Source: Rhodospirillales bacterium BBD 1991-14 (GTDB lineage: Bacteria > Pseudomonadota > Alphaproteobacteria > Kiloniellales > Kiloniellaceae). Taken from it: DNA of 64,000 bases. The first letter of the stretch is position 1; each line of letters opens with the position of its first letter. The translations under genes and the position numbers were made by a program. The DNA lies in contig LYSY01000007.1 of NCBI GenBank assembly GCA_001657395.1, positions 179,091 through 243,090 of the forward strand, read 5' to 3'. Shown here piece after piece: positions 54,713 to 63,641 of this stretch. Below the pieces are notes generated by a model. The model was not told the DNA's origin. It ran no database searches and worked only from the letters and a program-made list of their open reading frames with translations.

Positions 54713-55570
54713 ATGCCCGCCCTCAACGTGATCTCCGTCCAGTCGCACGTCGCCTACGGCCATGTCGGCAATGCGGCGGCCGTCTTCGCACTGCAGCGCC
54801 TGGGGATCGAGGTCTGGCCGGTCCACACCGTGCAGTTCTCCAACCACACCGGCTATCCCGACTGGCAGGGCCAGGTCTTTGCCGCCGAGGATATCGCCCG
54901 CCTGATCGACGGGCTGGAGGCGCGCGGCGCCCTGGCAGGCTGCGATGCGCTGCTGACCGGTTACATCGGCGATCCCGAACTGGGCGCGGTTATCCTGGAT
55001 GCCGCAGCGCGCATCCGCGCCGCCAACCCCAGCGCGCTCTGGCTCTGCGACCCGGTGATGGGCGACCATGGCCGGGGCCTCTTTGTGCGCGCGGGCGTGC
55101 CGGACTTTCTGCGCGGCCCGGCGCTGGCCGCCGCCGACATTCTGACCCCCAACCTCTTCGAACTGGAAATCCTGACCGGCCGGAAGCCGGAGGGGCTCGA
55201 AGCCATCCGCAACGCCGCCGCGTCGCTGCTCACACAGGGACCGAAGGCGGTGGTGGTCACCAGCTTCAGCCCGGAGGGCAACGCCGCAGGCGAGATGGAG
55301 ATGCTGGCGGTGAGTGCCGAAGGCGCCTGGCATGTCGCCACGCCGCGCCTGGATCTATCGCCCAACGGCGCCGGCGATGCGGTGGCCGCCCTCCTGCTCG
55401 GCTTCTACCTGAAAACCGGCGCACTGCCCGAGGCGCTGGGGTCCGCCGCCGCCGCGATCTTCGAGATCCTCGACACCACCCTGGAGAGCGGCGCGGAAGA
55501 ACTGCAGCTCATCGCCGCCCAGGAGCGGCTGGAAAGCCCGCGCCGCCGCTTCGCCGTCCAACCGCTCTAG
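54713..55570 (+). CDS. pdxY: Pyridoxal kinase PdxY
   Basis: A 285-residue ribokinase-fold enzyme that phosphorylates pyridoxal. It starts MPALNVISVQSHVAYGHVGN, the typical PdxY/PdxK opening; VWPVHTVQFSNHTGY forms the substrate pocket, DPVMGDHGRGLFV and TPNLFELEILTG follow, and the anion hole with the catalytic Asp is LSPNGAGDAVAALLLG. It is divergent from the malyl-CoA gene. Its TAG stop at 55568-55570 is completed by the first two bases of the composite hairpin element. Confidence 0.95.
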   Translation: MPALNVISVQSHVAYGHVGNAAAVFALQRLGIEVWPVHTVQFSNHTGYPDWQGQVFAAEDIARLIDGLEARGALAGCDALLTGYIGDPELGAVILDAAARIRAANPSALWLCDPVMGDHGRGLFVRAGVPDFLRGPALAAADILTPNLFELEILTGRKPEGLEAIRNAAASLLTQGPKAVVVTSFSPEGNAAGEMEMLAVSAEGAWHVATPRLDLSPNGAGDAVAALLLGFYLKTGALPEALGSAAAAIFEILDTTLESGAEELQLIAAQERLESPRRRFAVQPL

Positions 55571-55703
55571 AGCAGATCCGGGTTGGATGGAATCGCGAAA
55601 GCGATCCATCCAACCCGGATCTGCTCTAACTCCTAGGTGTAGAGCGGATTCACATGTTTAGGCGCAAACACGAAAGTGTTTCCGTCTAAACATGATCCGC
55701 TCT
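55569..55703. repeat. Composite double-hairpin intergenic element, copy B
   Basis: Hairpin 2 type (55569-55627): a 22-nt arm matches perfectly its partner, and the tip continues as ATCGC-GAAA-GCGAT with a GNRA loop. Spacer of 13 bp (AACTCCTAGGTGT). Hairpin 1 type (55641-55703): ends AGAGCGGAT/ATCCGCTCT. It is the reverse complement arrangement of the element at 42331-42469, including the spacer (ACACCTAGGAGTT against ACATCTAAGGACTC). The first AG is part of the pdxY stop codon. Confidence 0.93.
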
Positions 55704-56024
55704 AGGCATCGGCCCTTCACAAGCACGGCGGATTCCGCTAGAACCCGCCCACTCACAGCAAAGGGCGCAGCGCACCGTGCCATCGTAACAGCCGGTCTCA
55801 CCTGTTCCACCAGCCCACACGGCAGCGCTGCGCGCTGCCGAACCGAAGTCTGTGAGTTCTTCTTGGTGGCGGTTCGAGACCGGTACGGCACGGCTGAACC
55901 GCGACCGGCACCCACGTCGCCACGCGGCTGATTTTCAAGCTTTTCGCTTCCCCTCGCACCGCGCCTCCTCGGCTTCTCGCTGCCGTCGTCTTGACGAACT
56001 TCCCAATGGGAAGAGCAAGCCGGC
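55704..56024. other. Gene-free interval of about 320 bp
   Basis: Between the composite element and the DUF1062 gene I see no reading frame with domain content or start signals. It probably contains the promoter of the DUF1062 gene; no clear sigma70 boxes were identified. The sequence has AT-richer stretches around 55853-55865 and 55930-55945. Confidence 0.55.
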
Positions 56025-56657
56025 ATGTCCGATACCCTGCGCGTCCTCTGGACGCTGGTTCCCCAGAGAGCCCCTCAACCCTGGCTGCACTGCAGCCACT
56101 GCGGTGACTCCAGGCCCTTCGAAAGCAGCACCAAGTTCCGCCTCAACGCCAACGGCAAGCGCCTCGATGCCTGGTTGATTTACCACTGCACGGCCTGCAG
56201 CCAGACATGGAACCGCCCGCTTCTGGAACGCCGTCCCGCCGCTGCGGTCGATCCGCAACTCCTGGCAGCCTTGCAGCAGAACGACCCGCACCTGGCGCGG
56301 CACCTGGCCTTCGACATCGAAGACCTGCGCCGCAGATCTGCGCGCATCGAGGTCTTTGCCGAAGCCCTGGTGCGAAGAGAAACACTTTGTATCTGCGGCA
56401 CGGAACCGCGGCGCCTTGAGATCGACTTTGCCGTTGCCACGCCGCTAAGGCTTCGTCTGGACCGGCTCCTCGCTGCGGAACTCGGCGTCACGCGCAGCCG
56501 CCTGCATCGCCTGCAGAACAGCGGCAGGCTCGTGCTCTCGGCGCCGGGGTCGCGCTGGCTCAGAAAGCCACCCCAGGACGGCTGGCGGATCTGCTTGGAC
56601 CTGTCTGAGGAGAGGGACCGTGAAGCGATCGCCACAGCAGCCCGAAGGTCACAGTGA
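56025..56657 (+). CDS. DUF1062 domain-containing protein
   Basis: A 210-residue protein. Zinc-ribbon-like cysteines are in CSHCGDSRPF and YHCTACSQTWNRP (about 24-60), matching the DUF1062 pattern. The C-terminal part (about 140-175: RLRLDRLLAAELGVTRSRLH) resembles an S4-type or helix-turn-helix RNA/DNA-binding helix pair, though this is only a visual impression. Function unknown. It is followed after 12 bp by the stop of a short minus-strand gene fragment. Confidence 0.88.
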   Translation: MSDTLRVLWTLVPQRAPQPWLHCSHCGDSRPFESSTKFRLNANGKRLDAWLIYHCTACSQTWNRPLLERRPAAAVDPQLLAALQQNDPHLARHLAFDIEDLRRRSARIEVFAEALVRRETLCICGTEPRRLEIDFAVATPLRLRLDRLLAAELGVTRSRLHRLQNSGRLVLSAPGSRWLRKPPQDGWRICLDLSEERDREAIATAARRSQ

Positions 56658-56669
56658 CGCAAGCCGGGC

Positions 56670-56759
56670 TCAGTGATCGGGACTGCGCGCCAACGGCTGC
56701 AGAACTATCAGCGTCTTCAGGTGCAGGGCGTTCAGCTTCAGCGGGTTCTTCTTGGGCAC
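56670..56759 (-). pseudogene. Probable truncated remnant of a small conserved protein
   Basis: A 29-codon open frame beginning at GTG (56757-56759) encodes PKKNPLKLNALHLKTLIVLQ, which resembles, from memory, the N-terminus of a roughly 95-110-residue small alphaproteobacterial protein starting KKNPLKLN. A TGA follows after LARSPDH, and the rest would run into the DUF1062 gene's 3' end. It lies 22 bp downstream of the LysE stop on the same strand. A functional microprotein is the alternative. Confidence 0.4.
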
Positions 56760-56781
56760 GTGTATGGACGTTCCCTGCAGT

Positions 56782-57411
56782 TCAGCTCCGGCGGCTGGCG
56801 CTGGCCAGCAGCCCGGCCGCCGCCAGCAGCAGGCCGCCGGTGATGCGGTTGACCAGCGCGGCGCGGTCGCGCAGCAACGGCGCGAAGACCTTGCCGGAGA
56901 GCACGTAGGCGAAGGCCGCCAGGACTTCGGTGGCCAGGAAGGTGAGCCCGATCACGGCGAACTGCGGCAGCGCCGGCTCGCCGGGCACCACGAACTGCGG
57001 GAAGACGGCGGTGAAGACCAGGATGGCCTTGGGATTGCCGAGCGCCACCAGAAACTCGCGCCGCGCCATCACCGCAACCGACTGGTGCGCGCGGGCGGTG
57101 CCGCCGCCGGGATCGCTCGGCGAAGCCGCCGGCGCGGTGAGCGCCCGCAGGCCCAGGTAGACCAGATAGGCGACGCCCGCCCACTTGATGACCTGGAAGG
57201 CGAGTTCAGACGCCGCCAGCACGGCCCCCAGGCCGAGCGCGGCGATGACGATCATCACCGTAAAGGCGCCGATGCGCCCGCCCACCGCGGCCAGGGAGCG
57301 GCCGGCCCCGAACCTGAGGCCGTTGGTGAGGGCCAGCAGGTTGTTGGCGCCGGGGGAGAGCGAAATCAGCAGCGCCGCCACCACGAAGACCAACCAGCTT
57401 TCGAAAGACAT
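56782..57411 (-). CDS. LysE/RhtB family exporter
   Basis: A 209-residue translocator. The family signature LLISLSPGANNLLALTNGLR (about 14-33) is intact, GNPKAILVFTAVFPQF marks TM4, and the protein ends in an Arg/Ser tail. The ATG at 57411 has AAGGGAAG upstream; a long frame through the asd gene is rejected as a shadow. It is on the same strand as asd, 86 bp downstream of its stop. Substrate not predictable. Confidence 0.9.
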   Translation of the reverse strand: MSFESWLVFVVAALLISLSPGANNLLALTNGLRFGAGRSLAAVGGRIGAFTVMIVIAALGLGAVLAASELAFQVIKWAGVAYLVYLGLRALTAPAASPSDPGGGTARAHQSVAVMARREFLVALGNPKAILVFTAVFPQFVVPGEPALPQFAVIGLTFLATEVLAAFAYVLSGKVFAPLLRDRAALVNRITGGLLLAAAGLLASASRRS

Positions 57412-57497
57412 GGTTTCTTCCCTTGCTCGCAATGCACGCGGGCGGGCGGCGGCGAGGCCCGCGCCCCAAAGTCTATTCGGCGGCTTACTCCGAGAAC

Positions 57498-58511
57498 CTA
57501 CAGGTAATCGCGGGTCAGGGTCTCGGCGATCTGCACGGCGTTCAAGGCCGCACCCTTGCGCAGATTGTCTGAAACCACCCAGATCGACAGGCCGTTGTCC
57601 ACGGTCGGATCGCTGCGGATGCGGCTGACATAGACCTGGTCCTCGCCGGCGCATTCCGCCGGGGTGACATAGCCCTCGTCGACCCGGTGGTCGATCACGG
57701 TAACGCCCTCCTGGGCGCTCAGGGCCTCGCGCGCCTCTTCCGGCGAGATCGGGTTCTCGAACTCGAGGTTCACCGCCTCGGCATGGCCGACGAAGACCGG
57801 CACCCGCACGCAGGTCGCCGAGACCTTGATGGCCGGGTCGAGGATCTTTTTGGTCTCCACCACCATCTTCCACTCTTCCTTGGTGGAACCGTCGTCCATG
57901 AAGGAGTCGATGTGGGGGATCACGTTGAAGGCGATCTGCTTGGTGAAGATCTCCGGGCGCACCGGCTCGTTCACGTAGATGCCGCGGGTCTGGGTGAAGA
58001 GCTCATCCATGGCGTCCTTGCCCGAGCCGCTGGCCGACTGATAGGTCGCGACCACCACGCGGCGGATGCGCGCCAGTTCGTGCAGCGGCTTCAGGGCCAC
58101 CACCATCTGGATGGTCGAGCAGTTGGGGTTGGCCACGATGTTGCGCTTCGAATAACCGGCCAGGGCATCGGCGTTCACCTCCGGCACGACCAAGGGCACG
58201 TCGGGGTCCATGCGGAAGTGGGAGGTGTTGTCGATCACCACCGCGCCCTTCTGCGCCGCCTTGGGCGAGAACTGGGCGGAGATCGAGGCCCCGGGCGAGG
58301 ACAGCACGATATCGGTGCCCTTGAAATCGAAGGCGGCGAGGTTCTGGACCTTCACCTCGTCGTCCTCGCCGAAGGAGATCTTGCTGCCGACCGAGCGTTC
58401 GGAGGCCAGGGCCGCGATATCATCAACCGGAAAGGCCCGTTCGGAGAGGGTCGTCATGATCTCGCGACCCACGGCGCCCGTGGCGCCGACCACTGCTACT
58501 CTGTATCCCAT
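57498..58511 (-). CDS. asd: Aspartate-semialdehyde dehydrogenase
   Basis: A 337-residue enzyme that reduces beta-aspartyl phosphate to aspartate semialdehyde for lysine, threonine and methionine synthesis. NADP-binding VAVVGATGAVGREIMTTL (5-22), active-site cysteine in NPNCSTIQMVVALKPLH (about residue 131), substrate-binding TYQSASGSGK, and the catalytic HAEAVNLEF (His about 241) are all present. It belongs to the leu/asd group found in many alphaproteobacteria; leuB lies 2.5 kb away with two genes on the same strand between. Confidence 0.96.
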   Translation of the reverse strand: MGYRVAVVGATGAVGREIMTTLSERAFPVDDIAALASERSVGSKISFGEDDEVKVQNLAAFDFKGTDIVLSSPGASISAQFSPKAAQKGAVVIDNTSHFRMDPDVPLVVPEVNADALAGYSKRNIVANPNCSTIQMVVALKPLHELARIRRVVVATYQSASGSGKDAMDELFTQTRGIYVNEPVRPEIFTKQIAFNVIPHIDSFMDDGSTKEEWKMVVETKKILDPAIKVSATCVRVPVFVGHAEAVNLEFENPISPEEAREALSAQEGVTVIDHRVDEGYVTPAECAGEDQVYVSRIRSDPTVDNGLSIWVVSDNLRKGAALNAVQIAETLTRDYL

Positions 58512-58673
58512 GACTCTACCTATCTGCCTTTCTCAATCAACGGGCCCGCGGTTGTCCGGGACCGCGGGAGGGGTTAAGTCAAAGTCGGGGCCCCGCTTCA
58601 AGCCGGGGCTCACGCTGGGCCTCAAGGGTCGGGCCGGCGGCAAGGCTGAAGCGGCGAGGGGAACGGACGCGCG

Positions 58674-59003
58674 ATGGAACGCTCCAAGGACTACCGGTCT
58701 TTCTGGCCCCGCTATCTGGGCGAGCACGACAAGCCGGCGACCCGCGCGCTGCACTATCTCGGCACCTCTCTCGGGCTCATCCTGCTGGCCGGCGGCGTCG
58801 CCACGGGTCTGTGGTGGCTGTTTCCGGCGGCCCTGGTCTGCGGCTATGCCTTTGCCTGGCTTTCCCATGCGGCGATCGAGCGCAACCGCCCGGCCACCTT
58901 CACCCACCCTCTGTGGTCCTTCATCAGCGACTTCCGCATGCTCTTCGCCTGGCTCGGCGGCGGGCTGGCGGCGGACCTGTATAGCCCGGCGGCCCGCCGC
59001 TGA
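58674..59003 (+). CDS. Mpo1-like / DUF962 membrane protein
   Basis: A 109-residue protein of the YGL010w/Mpo1 family. It opens SFWPRYLGEHDKPATRALHY, has two hydrophobic helices (LGLILLAGGVATGLWWLF and LVCGYAFAWLSHAAIE), and carries the conserved histidines of HYLG, SHAAIERN and THPLWSFISDFRM. Yeast Mpo1 is an Fe(II)-dependent dioxygenase acting on 2-hydroxy fatty acids; the bacterial role is not known. A terminator follows. Confidence 0.85.
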   Translation: MERSKDYRSFWPRYLGEHDKPATRALHYLGTSLGLILLAGGVATGLWWLFPAALVCGYAFAWLSHAAIERNRPATFTHPLWSFISDFRMLFAWLGGGLAADLYSPAARR

Positions 59004-59058
59004 GCGGCGGATCAAATCGATGCTGTTGTCGTATCCCTGGAAGGCGCCCCTTAAGAAG

Positions 59059-59084
59059 AAAGGCCGCCCAGAGGGACGGCCTTT
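59059..59084. terminator. Bidirectional stem-loop terminator
   Basis: AAAGGCCG (59059-59066) pairs with CGGCCTTT (59077-59084), with inner CCC/GGG and an A bulge. A-rich sequence on the left and T-rich on the right let it work on both strands, for the plus-strand Mpo1-like gene and the convergent small secreted-protein gene. Confidence 0.88.
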
Positions 59085-59108
59085 CGTATCGTCCATGGGT
59101 CTGGTCGC

Positions 59109-59291
59109 CTAGTTCTTGGCAGTCTCCGGAGTGGTCTTGATGACCGGAGTCGACTGCTCAGCGTCCGCCGTGACGACGGGTTTTGAAATCTGGACGGTCT
59201 GGGAATAGCCGCCGCAGCCGGCCGCAAAGGCAGAGCCTGCGAACCCGGCGACGCCTGCCGCAACCACGAGGGCGGTAAGGGTCTTTTGCAT
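59109..59291 (-). CDS. Small exported protein, unknown function
   Basis: A 60-residue protein. Signal peptide MQKTLTALVVAAGVAGFAGS ... AFA|AG (cleavage near residue 24), then 36 residues with a single cysteine (AGCGGYSQTVQ) and a Thr/Pro/Val-rich end. The ATG at 59291 follows GGGAGAAG; an upstream frame is rejected. Many alphaproteobacteria carry such a small periplasmic protein with a GCGG motif. Function unknown. It converges on the terminator. Confidence 0.72.
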   Translation of the reverse strand: MQKTLTALVVAAGVAGFAGSAFAAGCGGYSQTVQISKPVVTADAEQSTPVIKTTPETAKN

Positions 59292-59444
59292 AAGGTCTTC
59301 TCCCAATGGAGCGTGTCGGCGGACTTTAGCCCCGCCCCGGTCGGCGGTCAATTGATCGATTTGTGACCGCGCCGCCCGGGCCAAGGTTGGGACCGGGACA
59401 GGGTCGCCCCCCAACAGCGGGGCCCGAACCGTCAGCCCGAGCCG

Positions 59445-60836
59445 TCAAAACGTGATCTTCCCCTGCAGTGCGATGATGTCGATGGAGGTTTCGTAGGTTC
59501 CCTCGAGGCTGCCGCGGGATGCGTTGTTGGGGTCGTCGAAGTCAAGGTCGAGGTCCGCATCCGGCAGAAAGATGTGGGTGTAGCCCAGCGACACGGACAG
59601 CCAGTCGTACGGATCGTAGGAGACGCCGCCGGAGATCCAATAGCGGTCCTCGTCCGGGATGCGGGGCGTACGCGTACGGTCGGGCACCGGGCTCTCGTCG
59701 AACGCCACCCCGGCTTTGAAGGTCCAGTCTTCGAAGGGTTTGTAGGTCGCGCCGAGACCGAAGAACCAGACGTTCGTCCAGTTCTCCTCGGTCACACTGG
59801 GATCCTGCGCCGGGTTGTCGAAGTTCACCCTGAGCTCGCGAAAGCGGCTCCAGTGGGTCCACTGCACCTCGCCCATGATCGACAGCTCGTCGGTGATGTC
59901 CTGATGAATGCCAAGGCTCACCTGTTCCGGCAGCTGGGTGCTGGCGTCGGCGCCGGTGTCGACGAAGGCGCCGGTGGCCCCGGAAACCGTGGCGCCGATG
60001 CCGGTGCCGAGATCGAAGTCGGCATCCCCCTCCAGGGTGTGGGAGACCATGGAGCGGTAGCCGAGCCCGATGCGCGTGCCCTCCCTCGGCGTCAGGGTCG
60101 CCCCCAGGGTGAAGCCGAAGCCCCAGTCGTCGGCCCGCAACACCACCCGGCCGTCCTCCTGGCCCGGGACACCGCCCAGACCGGCGCCGATGGTGCCGAA
60201 GTCGATGGCGTTGGACAGCTTGGCATCGGCATACTGGGCGACGAAGCCGGCACCGACGGAGAGATAGTCGTTCACCCGGTAGGCCACCGTCGGTGAGATG
60301 TTGATCGTGGTGAGCCGCGAGTCCAGCGCGTGATAGCGCCCGATCCAGCCTTCCGGATTGGTGGTTCTGAGGCCGAAGGGCGAGGTCAGGGCGAGGCCCA
60401 GACGCAGGTCCTCGGTCGGCGAGATCATCGCATAGGTCGCCGGAACGAAGGCGTCCACGCCGATGTCCTGGTTTCCGGTAAAGCCGGTGCCGTTGCCGAT
60501 GGCCCCGCCGCCGACCGCCGGCGTGAAATTGCCGCTGCCGTCCTTGAAGTCGGCCTGCGGGATGATGATGCTGCCGACCGTGACGATCTGGTTGCCGTCA
60601 TGAAACGTCAGCAGCGACGGATTGAAGAACATCGTCGAGATGTCTTCGATGCCGGTCGAGGCACTGGCGAAGGAATGACCCTGCGAGGACCCGCTCTGCT
60701 CCTTGATCGCAAAGCCCGCGGCCCAGGCCGGACCGCCGATCACCTTGGGCAGCGTGAGCGCAGCCAGGCTAAGAGTCGAAATTGTGAGAATTGAAAGTGC
60801 CGCCTTAAGCCGGCGGCGGGCAGAATGACTTGCCAC
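59445..60836 (-). CDS. OmpP1/FadL family outer-membrane transporter
   Basis: A 463-residue beta-barrel protein for uptake of long-chain fatty acids or other hydrophobic compounds. The mature start GFAIKEQSGSSQGHSFASAS with a preceding signal sequence (about 1-40) is the FadL hatch region; STMFFNPSLLT is the NPA-type motif, and it ends in the aromatic strand IIALQGKITF. The GTG start at 60836 has GGGGGA upstream; a TTG 15 bp earlier (60851) is possible. It is monocistronic, 164 bp downstream of leuB on the same strand. Confidence 0.92.
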   Translation of the reverse strand: MASHSARRRLKAALSILTISTLSLAALTLPKVIGGPAWAAGFAIKEQSGSSQGHSFASASTGIEDISTMFFNPSLLTFHDGNQIVTVGSIIIPQADFKDGSGNFTPAVGGGAIGNGTGFTGNQDIGVDAFVPATYAMISPTEDLRLGLALTSPFGLRTTNPEGWIGRYHALDSRLTTINISPTVAYRVNDYLSVGAGFVAQYADAKLSNAIDFGTIGAGLGGVPGQEDGRVVLRADDWGFGFTLGATLTPREGTRIGLGYRSMVSHTLEGDADFDLGTGIGATVSGATGAFVDTGADASTQLPEQVSLGIHQDITDELSIMGEVQWTHWSRFRELRVNFDNPAQDPSVTEENWTNVWFFGLGATYKPFEDWTFKAGVAFDESPVPDRTRTPRIPDEDRYWISGGVSYDPYDWLSVSLGYTHIFLPDADLDLDFDDPNNASRGSLEGTYETSIDIIALQGKITF

Positions 60837-61015
60837 GGAGCGTCCCCCCAACGCTTGTTTCTTATGGTTGTAGGGGAACTATAGCTTCTGTGATTAAGTG
60901 GTAAAATATCTGATCCACTCGTGTCACAAAAAAGCCTTACGGCGTCAGGGCTTGGCCCTCAGGGCCCTTGAAACGGCTCCGGACTCTGCAATCTGAGATT
61001 GTTGTCTCCCAGGCC

Positions 61016-62128
61016 TCAGGCAGCCCGGGACTCCAGGGCGGCGAGCAGCGCGTCGCCCATCTGGGAGGTCGAAACCAGCGTGCTGCCGGGCCCGGCGATG
61101 TCGCCGGTCCGGTGCCCCGCGGCCAGCACCGCCTCGACGCCCTTTTCGATGAGGTCCGCATCCTCGGCCAGGTCGAAGGAATAGCGCAGCATCATGGCGA
61201 AGCTCAGCAGCGTGGCCAGGGGGTTGGCCTTGCCCTGACCGGCGATGTCGGGGGCCGAGCCGTGCACCGGCTCGTAGAGCGCCGGGATGCGCCCGCTGGC
61301 ATCGGCGGCCCCCAGCGAGGCGGAAGGCAGCATGCCGAGCGAGCCGGTGGCCATGGCCGCCGCGTCGGAGAGCATGTCGCCGAAGAGGTTGTCGGTGACG
61401 ATGACGTCGAACTGCTTGGGCGCGCGGACCAGCTGCATGGCGCAGTTGTCGGCGAGCATGTGGCTGAACTCGACCTCGGGATACTCGGCCGCATGGAGCT
61501 TGGTCACCTCCTCGCGCCACAGCAGCCCGGATTCCATGACGTTCGACTTCTCCACCGAGCAGACCCGGTTCTGGCGCTTCCTGGCGAGGTCGAAGGCGAC
61601 CCGGGCGACGCGCTGGATTTCCGGGGTGGTGTAGACCTGGGTGTTGACGCCCCGGCGGGTGCCGTCCGGCAGGGTTTCGATGCCGCGCGGCTCGCCGAAG
61701 TAGACGCCACCCGTCAGCTCCCGCACGATCATGATGTCGAGACCGGACACCACCTCAGCCTTGAGGCTGGAGGCATCCACCAGGGCGTCGAAACACAGCG
61801 CCGGGCGCAGGTTGGCGAAGAGTTCCATGTCCTTGCGCAGGCGCAGGAGGCCGCGCTCCGGCTTCAGCTCGAAGGGCACCTCGTCCCACTTCGGTCCGCC
61901 GACGGCCCCCAGCAGCACCGCATCGGCGGCCATGGCCTTGTCCACCGTGGCGTCGCTCACCGGCGCGCCCTCGGCATCGATCGCCGCGCCGCCCACCAGC
62001 CGCTCCTCGACGTCGAAGGTCACCGCGCGGCGCTTGTCCATCCAGTCGATGACCCGGCGCACCTCGCCCATCACCTCGGGACCGATGCCGTCGCCCGGCA
62101 AAAACAGAAGCTTCTTGTTGGACGCCAT
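61016..62128 (-). CDS. leuB: 3-isopropylmalate dehydrogenase
   Basis: A 370-residue NAD-dependent enzyme of leucine biosynthesis. It starts [35 protein letters not shown] (substrate arginines and catalytic Tyr), [13 protein letters not shown] (catalytic Lys), and the NAD-binding [14 protein letters not shown] are present. The ATG at 62128 is preferred over one 18 codons upstream. It is downstream of leuD with a stem-loop in the 147-bp gap. The length equals the family norm. Confidence 0.97.
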   Translation of the reverse strand: MASNKKLLFLPGDGIGPEVMGEVRRVIDWMDKRRAVTFDVEERLVGGAAIDAEGAPVSDATVDKAMAADAVLLGAVGGPKWDEVPFELKPERGLLRLRKDMELFANLRPALCFDALVDASSLKAEVVSGLDIMIVRELTGGVYFGEPRGIETLPDGTRRGVNTQVYTTPEIQRVARVAFDLARKRQNRVCSVEKSNVMESGLLWREEVTKLHAAEYPEVEFSHMLADNCAMQLVRAPKQFDVIVTDNLFGDMLSDAAAMATGSLGMLPSASLGAADASGRIPALYEPVHGSAPDIAGQGKANPLATLLSFAMMLRYSFDLAEDADLIEKGVEAVLAAGHRTGDIAGPGSTLVSTSQMGDALLAALESRAA

Positions 62129-62164
62129 GTCTCGCGTCTCCCCCGCACCAGAATTCGTTTGAAG

Positions 62165-62197
62165 GGGCCGGCTGGCCCTCAAGGGACCGGCCGGCCC
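62165..62197 (-). other. GC-rich stem-loop in the leuD-leuB gap
   Basis: GGGCCGGC (62165-62172) pairs with GCCGGCCC (62190-62197), and GGCCC (62174-62178) can pair with GGG-A-CC (62183-62188) inside. No T-run follows on the minus strand, so an mRNA-stability or partial attenuation role is more likely than complete termination. Confidence 0.5.
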
Positions 62198-62264
62198 GTG
62201 TCGGATGGTTGTCTTGCCCCGCGGAGGGGCCGGCTTCGCGCCCGCGCGCCAGCGCTCCCGGACC

Positions 62265-62280
62265 GGACTAGAGGACTAGA
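62265..62280. repeat. 8-bp tandem duplication spanning the leuD stop
   Basis: GGACTAGA is present at 62265-62272 and 62273-62280. The CTA at 62276-62278 is the leuD TAG stop codon on the minus strand; the other copy lies downstream of the gene. Confidence 0.88.
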
Positions 62281-62881
62281 GCCACGGCTGGCTGCCGCTG
62301 CGCGACTCCTCGAAAGCCGTGATGGCATCGGCCTTCTCCATGGTCAGGCCGATGTCGTCGAGCCCGTTCAGCAGGCAGTGCTTGCGAAAGGCGTCGATCT
62401 CGAAACGGATCTTGCCGCCGTCGGGCCCGGTGATCTCCTGCTTCTCCAGGTCGACGCTGACCACCGCGTTGGCGCCGCGCTCGGCGTCGTCCATCAGCAG
62501 GTCGACCTGCTCCTGCGGCAGCACGATGGGCAGAATGCCGTTCTTGAAGCAGTTGTTATAGAAGATGTCGGCGAAGCTGGGGGCGATGACGCAGCGGATG
62601 CCCGCGTCCAGCAGCGCCCAGGGCGCGTGCTCGCGGCTGGAGCCGCAGCCGAAGTTCTCCCCCGCCACCAGGATGCTGGCGTCGCGGTAGGCGGGCTGGT
62701 CGAGAACGAAGCCCTCCTTGGGCTTGCCGGCCTCGTCGAAGCGCATCTCGTAGAACAGGCCCTTGGAGAGCCCGGTGCGCTGCACGGTCTTCAGGAACTG
62801 CTTGGGGATGATCATGTCGGTATCGACGTTGACCAGCGGCAGCGGCGCCGCGACCCCGGTCAGGGTGGTGAACTTGTCCAT
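62276..62881 (-). CDS. leuD: 3-isopropylmalate dehydratase small subunit
   Basis: A 201-residue subunit of isopropylmalate isomerase. [32 protein letters not shown] and the swivelling-loop [14 protein letters not shown] are all conserved; [20 protein letters not shown] follows. The ATG at 62881 is chosen over a frame 12 codons longer. leuC is not in the window and probably lies beyond the right edge. The usual length is about 200. Confidence 0.97.
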   Translation of the reverse strand: MDKFTTLTGVAAPLPLVNVDTDMIIPKQFLKTVQRTGLSKGLFYEMRFDEAGKPKEGFVLDQPAYRDASILVAGENFGCGSSREHAPWALLDAGIRCVIAPSFADIFYNNCFKNGILPIVLPQEQVDLLMDDAERGANAVVSVDLEKQEITGPDGGKIRFEIDAFRKHCLLNGLDDIGLTMEKADAITAFEESRSGSQPWL

Positions 62882-63053
62882 CGCTCTCTCATGTTCTTCT
62901 GGAGCGGGCAGCGGCAAGCTGCCCCGTTCCGGAAGCGGATCATAAGAGGTCAGGCGAAAAGGTCAAAGCCCCGCGCACGCAGGACAGCCATGCCCTGGTT
63001 TCCGGGCCTGCTGCGGGTCTTTGGGGGGCCTGTGGGAGACCTGGGGGCCGCGC

Positions 63054-63641
63054 TCAGGCGCCCCAGTGGCGCACCCGGCCGGTATCCACGTGGATGAAGC
63101 CGGACTTGGTGTAGAGGCCGACGCCGCCGCCCTGGAGGGCCAGCGCTGCCTGCTGCAGGGCCTTCAGGTCGCGCTCCGGCAACCGCACGTCGACGGCCAT
63201 GCCGCGCATGTGGAGCGACCGCTTGGCCACGCCGTTGCTCTTGGAGGCCAGGTTGGCGTTGGTCTTGGGCGAGCGGTAGGCGGAGATCAATTCAAAGGGC
63301 TGCTCGCTGTCCATGGAGCGGCGCAGGGCATAGAGCAGATCCAGCAGGTTGCGGTCCATCTGCCAGACCTCGCCGCTGCGCCAGTCGCGCAGCACGTGGT
63401 TCAGCCGGTCCAGGGCCTCGGCCTGGAAAACGCCGTCGCGCAGATAGGTGGCGGCCACCTCCTCGCCGGTGTGCAGGGAGCGGAAGGCCAGGCTGCGGGT
63501 CGCCGGCATGGGTTTGGCGGCCAAAGCGAGGCCGGGCACCAGCATCGTGGTGGTCAGCGCCGCGGCACCGGTGGCCGCAGCGGTCACGAATCGGCGGCGC
63601 GACGCCGCCCTTGCAGACAAAGGGTGAGCCCTGTGGTCCAT
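63054..63641 (-). CDS. DUF882 family (MepK/YcbK-like) murein endopeptidase, Tat-exported
   Basis: A 195-residue protein. A twin-arginine signal (SRRRFVTAAATGAAALTTTM, from residue 14) with cleavage near LALAA-K. The catalytic domain (about 60-190) shows the peptidase M15-like zinc motif: SLHMRGMAVDVRL (His and Asp) and FIHVDTG (His) near the C-terminus, as in E. coli MepK (YcbK), which cleaves 3-3 or 4-3 crosslinks in peptidoglycan. Exact specificity is not clear. It lies 172 bp from the leuD start on the same strand. Confidence 0.93.
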   Translation of the reverse strand: MDHRAHPLSARAASRRRFVTAAATGAAALTTTMLVPGLALAAKPMPATRSLAFRSLHTGEEVAATYLRDGVFQAEALDRLNHVLRDWRSGEVWQMDRNLLDLLYALRRSMDSEQPFELISAYRSPKTNANLASKSNGVAKRSLHMRGMAVDVRLPERDLKALQQAALALQGGGVGLYTKSGFIHVDTGRVRHWGA

